Source: Ruminococcus flavefaciens 007c | Lineage (GTDB): Bacteria > Bacillota > Clostridia > Oscillospirales > Ruminococcaceae | Direction of reading: 5' to 3' | NCBI RefSeq assembly: GCF_000571935.1 | Contig: NZ_ATAX01000026.1 | Location: forward strand, 1-64,000 | DNA: 64,000 nt | In this document: piece after piece, positions 59,506 to 64,000 of the stretch | Layout of the letters: each line of letters starts with the position of its first letter | Numbering within the stretch: the first letter of the stretch is position 1 | Notes under the pieces: generated by a model | Database searches by the model: none | What the model was told of the DNA's origin: nothing | Seen by the model: only the letters and a program-made list of their open reading frames with translations | Made by a program: the position numbers and the translations under genes

Positions 59506-60224
59506 GAACCCGCATAAGCGTATTCATAGCTGCGCTGTTTACCGTGATCGTCTGCACCTTCGGCGGTATTGACGCCTGTGCCATGACACCTGTGGAGACG
59601 GATTCTATCATTATAAACTGCCGTAATGAGCCGGAGGGCACAGCTTTTGTTGATGTGCTTTTCAGGAACAGGGAAAAAGACAAATATGGTCTGGATGACG
59701 GAGAGGAGCCTCACTGTGAGATCTCCTTCCGTGCTGATAATGAGAATAATTTTAAAGAGCTTGAGCTTGGAAAAGACTGCGGCATAGCCAGGTATAACGA
59801 CGGCTATTCCAGCCTTCTTTTCTGCAAGAAGCCTGCCACAAGTGTCCACTATAGCCGGGGCTACGGCTACATGATGATCAGTGACATGGTACAGAACAAA
59901 GACCTGTTCAACTATTACGGTGAATTCAGGATCGCTTACTGCGACGAGAAGGGCAATGTGCTTCAGGTCACCGATGCCGTAAAGGCAGAAAAGAACAGCA
60001 GCAATTCCGAATATCATATATCTGCCGACGGTACATCACTGAGCTACGAGCTGAGGGCGGAACCTAAGATAGGTCTGCTGCTGTTGATACTTTTTGTGAT
60101 CTATATATTGCTTCCTTCCATACTCTTAGCCATTGTTATAAAGTGGATCGCGTCTTTTATCAGGCACAGGAAGGAAGAAAAGAAGCAGCTTACAGACTAT
60201 ACACAGGACTATTATAAGAAATAA
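59502..60224 (+). CDS. Type I membrane protein of unknown family (paralog 2)
   Basis: 240 residues: signal peptide (1-27), outer domain with NEPEGTAFVDVLFRNREKDKYG, CGIARYNDGYSSLLF and RIAYCDEKGNVLQVTDA, a membrane helix (about 187-213) and a tail ending DYYKK. Paralog of the gene just upstream, sharing most conserved blocks but shorter. It starts at GTG 59502 with AGGGGGG upstream; its GTGA overlaps the stop of paralog 1. Function unknown. Confidence 0.75.
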   Translation: MRTRISVFIAALFTVIVCTFGGIDACAMTPVETDSIIINCRNEPEGTAFVDVLFRNREKDKYGLDDGEEPHCEISFRADNENNFKELELGKDCGIARYNDGYSSLLFCKKPATSVHYSRGYGYMMISDMVQNKDLFNYYGEFRIAYCDEKGNVLQVTDAVKAEKNSSNSEYHISADGTSLSYELRAEPKIGLLLLILFVIYILLPSILLAIVIKWIASFIRHRKEEKKQLTDYTQDYYKK

Positions 60225-60225
60225 A

Positions 60226-60250
60226 AAAGGCGGACATTATGTCCGCCTTT
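60226..60250. terminator. Bidirectional terminator between paralog 2 and guaB
   Basis: AAAGGCGGACAT pairs with ATGTCCGCCTTT; T-rich on both strands. Confidence 0.9.
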
Positions 60251-60272
60251 ATATTGTACAGCGCCGTGCTGC

Positions 60273-61769
<1,497 letters not shown>

Positions 61770-61778
61770 TTAACTTTA

Positions 61779-61807
61779 ATGATACTATTTTTCATGGCTT
61801 ATGTCAA
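61779..61807 (-). promoter_or_regulatory. Promoter of guaB
   Basis: Minus strand TTGACA (61807-61802), 17 bases, TATCAT (61784-61779). Confidence 0.75.
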
Positions 61808-61921
61808 TAGTTTGGGCGGAACGGGCGGTATAGAAATTTTTTGCAAAATAAAGGTCGGGTTTTGGCGAAAAAAGCAATTTGTTATACTAAAGTAATTCAG
61901 TGCTAAAGCGAAGCAGAGCGG

Positions 61922-63124
61922 TTACAGAGAAAGCTCTGCATATTTTGCCAGTATACAGGAAGCGTCCACCGAGTCTACCATGCCGTCGCTGTTCCAGTCG
62001 GCAGCCTTTTTCTGAGCCTCCGTGAAGGTTCCCTTACCCTTTGACGAAAGGAGCGCATATTCTGCCAGCACGCCCGAGGCATCAACGGCGTCTATCATGC
62101 CGTCACCGTTCACATCGCCCAGGAGTTCTTTTCCCGTCTCAAAGGCTATACCGTACATCTCCGCGTACTTCTGGGCGGCGGAACCATTTTCACCCTTTAT
62201 GACAAAGCCCGAGATATTTTCTGAGGAACCGTTTCTTGCGTCATATCTTCTTCCGATAGCCTCGGTGCCAATGGAACTCACCGACTTAGGGATATATGTC
62301 CTGCTGATGCCTGCACAGCTGTAAAAGGCTTCATTTCCCAAGGATATGAGATTATCGGGGAAGGATACGTTCTTCAGCGAGGTGCAGGAGTGGAAGCAGC
62401 TGTCGGGGACAGCCTTCAGGGAGATGCCGAGAGATACGCTCACAAGGGCGCTGCAGCTCATAAAGCTGCCCTTTCCCAGCTTTGTTACGCTGTCGGGAAT
62501 ATGGACACTTTTGAGTGAAAGACAGCCCGAAAAAGCGTAATCACCTATAGTGGTGACGCTGTCGGGCAGGGATAGCGACGTTATATCGGATCTGCCGAAG
62601 AAAGCGGCAGTGTCTATGGTCTTGGCAGTGCTGCTTACTGCGGCTGCTGAGCCGCCTGCATACACTGTCAGGGTGCTGCCGTTTTTGTAGAGTGAGCCGT
62701 CTATGCTGCTATAGGAGGAGTTCTTCTTGCTGACTTCAATTTTTGAAAGCTTCGGGCAGGCGGTAAAGGAATAATCGCCTATCTTTGAAGCTCCGCTGCC
62801 GATAGTTACGCTGCTGAGAGCAGGACAGGCGCTGAAGGCTCTTTCGCCTATGGTCTTTACGCTGTCGGGTATCACACAGGAGCTTATCTCTGTATTGCCA
62901 GAAAATGCGTCATCTGCAATTGATGTCACGGGACATCCCTCTATGCTGTCGGGTATCACCAGAACCCCCGGAGTTTCACGGCAGTTCTGCACGCTTGCCT
63001 CGCCGTTCTCTATGGTGTAGACTATAACGGTGTTCTGCGGTGTGCTGTCCGCGGCTCCCGATACTGCGGCAGGCATGGCCGACAGCAACAGGGAAGCCGC
63101 AGCCGCTGATAACAGCCCTTTCAT
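61922..63124 (-). CDS. Secreted LRR_5 protein with C-terminal dockerin
   Basis: 400 residues: signal peptide (1-24), about nine BspA-type leucine-rich repeats (about 50-310, e.g. TTIGDYAFSGCLSLKSVHIPDS), and a dockerin at 335-400. Here both loops are canonical (DVNGDGMIDAVDAS and DWNSDGMVDSVDAS), unlike the enzyme dockerins of this window. It is a non-catalytic candidate cellulosome or surface-complex part. The start at 63124 is chosen because GGGAG lies 8 bases upstream and MKGLLSAAAASLL is the signal peptide. It begins two bases after the upstream amidohydrolase gene ends. Confidence 0.88.
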   Translation of the reverse strand: MKGLLSAAAASLLLSAMPAAVSGAADSTPQNTVIVYTIENGEASVQNCRETPGVLVIPDSIEGCPVTSIADDAFSGNTEISSCVIPDSVKTIGERAFSACPALSSVTIGSGASKIGDYSFTACPKLSKIEVSKKNSSYSSIDGSLYKNGSTLTVYAGGSAAAVSSTAKTIDTAAFFGRSDITSLSLPDSVTTIGDYAFSGCLSLKSVHIPDSVTKLGKGSFMSCSALVSVSLGISLKAVPDSCFHSCTSLKNVSFPDNLISLGNEAFYSCAGISRTYIPKSVSSIGTEAIGRRYDARNGSSENISGFVIKGENGSAAQKYAEMYGIAFETGKELLGDVNGDGMIDAVDASGVLAEYALLSSKGKGTFTEAQKKAADWNSDGMVDSVDASCILAKYAELSL

Positions 63125-63126
63125 GG

Positions 63127-64000
63127 TCATATCTCCCTGCGGCATATCTCGCCGCCTACCATTACCAGCAGAGGCTCCGACATCATATCCAGAGGATTGC
63201 AGTCCTTTGCGTAGAGCTGAAGATCAGCGTCCTTTTCGGGAGCAAGTGAGCCTGTGATCTCGTCTATGCCGAGTATCTCCGCAGAGGATACGGTAAGAGT
63301 CCTTATGGCGTCATCGAAGCTCAGACCGCCCTTCACCGCAGCCTGTGCGGAAAGAGGAAGGTACTGTATGGGAGTGACTGTATGATCTGTGCATATAGCT
63401 ATCTTTACGCCGTTTTCGTGGAGAACGGCTGCATTTTTCAGTTCAAGTCCGCGCATTTCGGGCTTGCATCGGTCGCATATGACGGGACCGCATATCACCG
63501 GGAGCTTTTCGGCGGCGATTATATCTGCTATCTTATAGCCCTCCGTGCCGTGTATTATAACCGGATCCAGTCCGAATTCCCTTGATATGCGCATGGCGGT
63601 GCATATGTCGTCCGCACGGTGGCAGTGGAAGAAAGCCTTTATCTTGCGGTCGAGCAGGGGCATGAGAGCCTCGCACTTTATGTCGTATTCCGGGGGATCG
63701 TAGTTCTCGCTGTCGGAGTAGTAGCTGTCCATATCATGAACATATCTGCGTGCCTTGTAGAGCCCCTCGCGTATAAGGGCGGTTATGGCCATACGGGTTA
63801 TGGGAGTTTCCTCACGTCCGTTATATACGTTCTTGGGATTTTCGCCCAGAGCGAATTTTATGCCGCAGCTCTTTATCAGCATATCGTCGATACGTCTGCC
63901 ATATGTTTTTATAGCGGCTATCTCTCCTCCGCAGGCGTTGGCGCTTCCGGGACTGGAGGCAGCGGCGGTTATTCCGCGCATACGTGCTTCCTCGAAGCAG
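63127..64000 (-). CDS. Amidohydrolase-family protein, 5' end outside the window
   Basis: The frame is open to the window edge (at least 290 codons), so the true N-terminus with the first HxH metal motif is missing. What remains is the TIM barrel of an imidazolonepropionase/dihydroorotase-like amidohydrolase: KFALGENPKNVYNG, FHCHRADDI (metal His), VIIHGTEGYK, ICTDHTVTP (metal Asp) and a C-terminal strand LAPEKDADLQLYAKD. Substrate unknown. It may be the first gene of a transcript with the LRR-dockerin gene. Confidence 0.8.
   Translation of the reverse strand, partial: CFEEARMRGITAAASSPGSANACGGEIAAIKTYGRRIDDMLIKSCGIKFALGENPKNVYNGREETPITRMAITALIREGLYKARRYVHDMDSYYSDSENYDPPEYDIKCEALMPLLDRKIKAFFHCHRADDICTAMRISREFGLDPVIIHGTEGYKIADIIAAEKLPVICGPVICDRCKPEMRGLELKNAAVLHENGVKIAICTDHTVTPIQYLPLSAQAAVKGGLSFDDAIRTLTVSSAEILGIDEITGSLAPEKDADLQLYAKDCNPLDMMSEPLLVMVGGEICRREI

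Overview
The window looks like chromosomal DNA of a fibre-degrading, low-to-mid GC Firmicute, most probably a Ruminococcus or close relative. The main reason is the set of large secreted GH5, GH9 and GH10 enzymes that end in Thr-rich linkers and dockerins of the 'CDG-VDLADAI / LANPNKY' type. BspA-like leucine-rich-repeat (LRR_5) surface proteins, ChW repeats, lipoproteins with TTT linkers, and promoters that almost all have a TTGACA-like box, 16-18 bp and TATAAT agree with this. No scaffoldin or cohesin gene, IS element, prophage, CRISPR array, rRNA or origin was seen. The species call is inference.

Layout. 54-5113: a GT39-like membrane protein, an internally duplicated hypothetical protein, an MFS transporter behind an unusual leader (operator-like palindrome, two small ORFs, and a terminator hairpin that contains the Shine-Dalgarno), and a secreted phage-lysozyme-like protein. 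5559-11148 (minus): two paralogous LRR/transglutaminase-like/Ig-like secreted proteins, a ChW-repeat protein, and rplM-rpsI behind a structured leader. 11719-18238 (plus): a GH10 xylanase, an archaeal/eukaryal-type proS, then an rnhA-cysteine desulfurase-solitary EF-Tu domain II-nifU-like operon. 18306-26079 (minus): two translationally coupled LRR membrane proteins with acidic cytoplasmic tails, a FliB-like protein, a CapD/PglF-like dehydratase and a CpsB/YwqE-like PHP phosphatase. 26377-32627: a GH5 cellulase and a YfhO-like protein. 32970-38122 (plus): glmM, a Wzz-like protein and a Na/Pi cotransporter. 38285-48944 (minus): a lipoprotein, rnr, secG, two GH9 cellulases and an orphan sugar-type solute-binding lipoprotein. 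49283-56710 (plus): a VanY-like peptidase, rsmE, a small anchored acidic protein, tRNA-Pro/Thr/Tyr, typA, three lipoproteins and a tiny secreted peptide. 57010-60224: an accessory cluster of unrecognised membrane proteins with a PstS-like protein, behind duplicated terminator-promoter cassettes. 60273-64000 (minus): guaB, an LRR protein with a dockerin, and a truncated amidohydrolase.

How the parts fit. The GH10, GH5 and GH9 proteins form a plant cell-wall degrading set that should dock to cohesins encoded elsewhere. The LRR-dockerin protein carries a different dockerin subtype and may join another surface complex. CpsB-like, CapD-like, Wzz-like, GT39-like and YfhO-like genes point to surface polysaccharide synthesis. 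rnhA, proS, rplM/rpsI, glmM, rnr, secG, rsmE, typA, guaB and the tRNAs are ordinary housekeeping genes. The least ordinary places are the MFS leader (3707-3981), the solitary EF-Tu domain II in the Fe-S operon (17383-17790), the apparent AUA start of rnhA (15718), the tandem LRR membrane proteins with acidic tails (18306-22170), and the small-peptide/PstS-like/paralog cluster (56529-60224).
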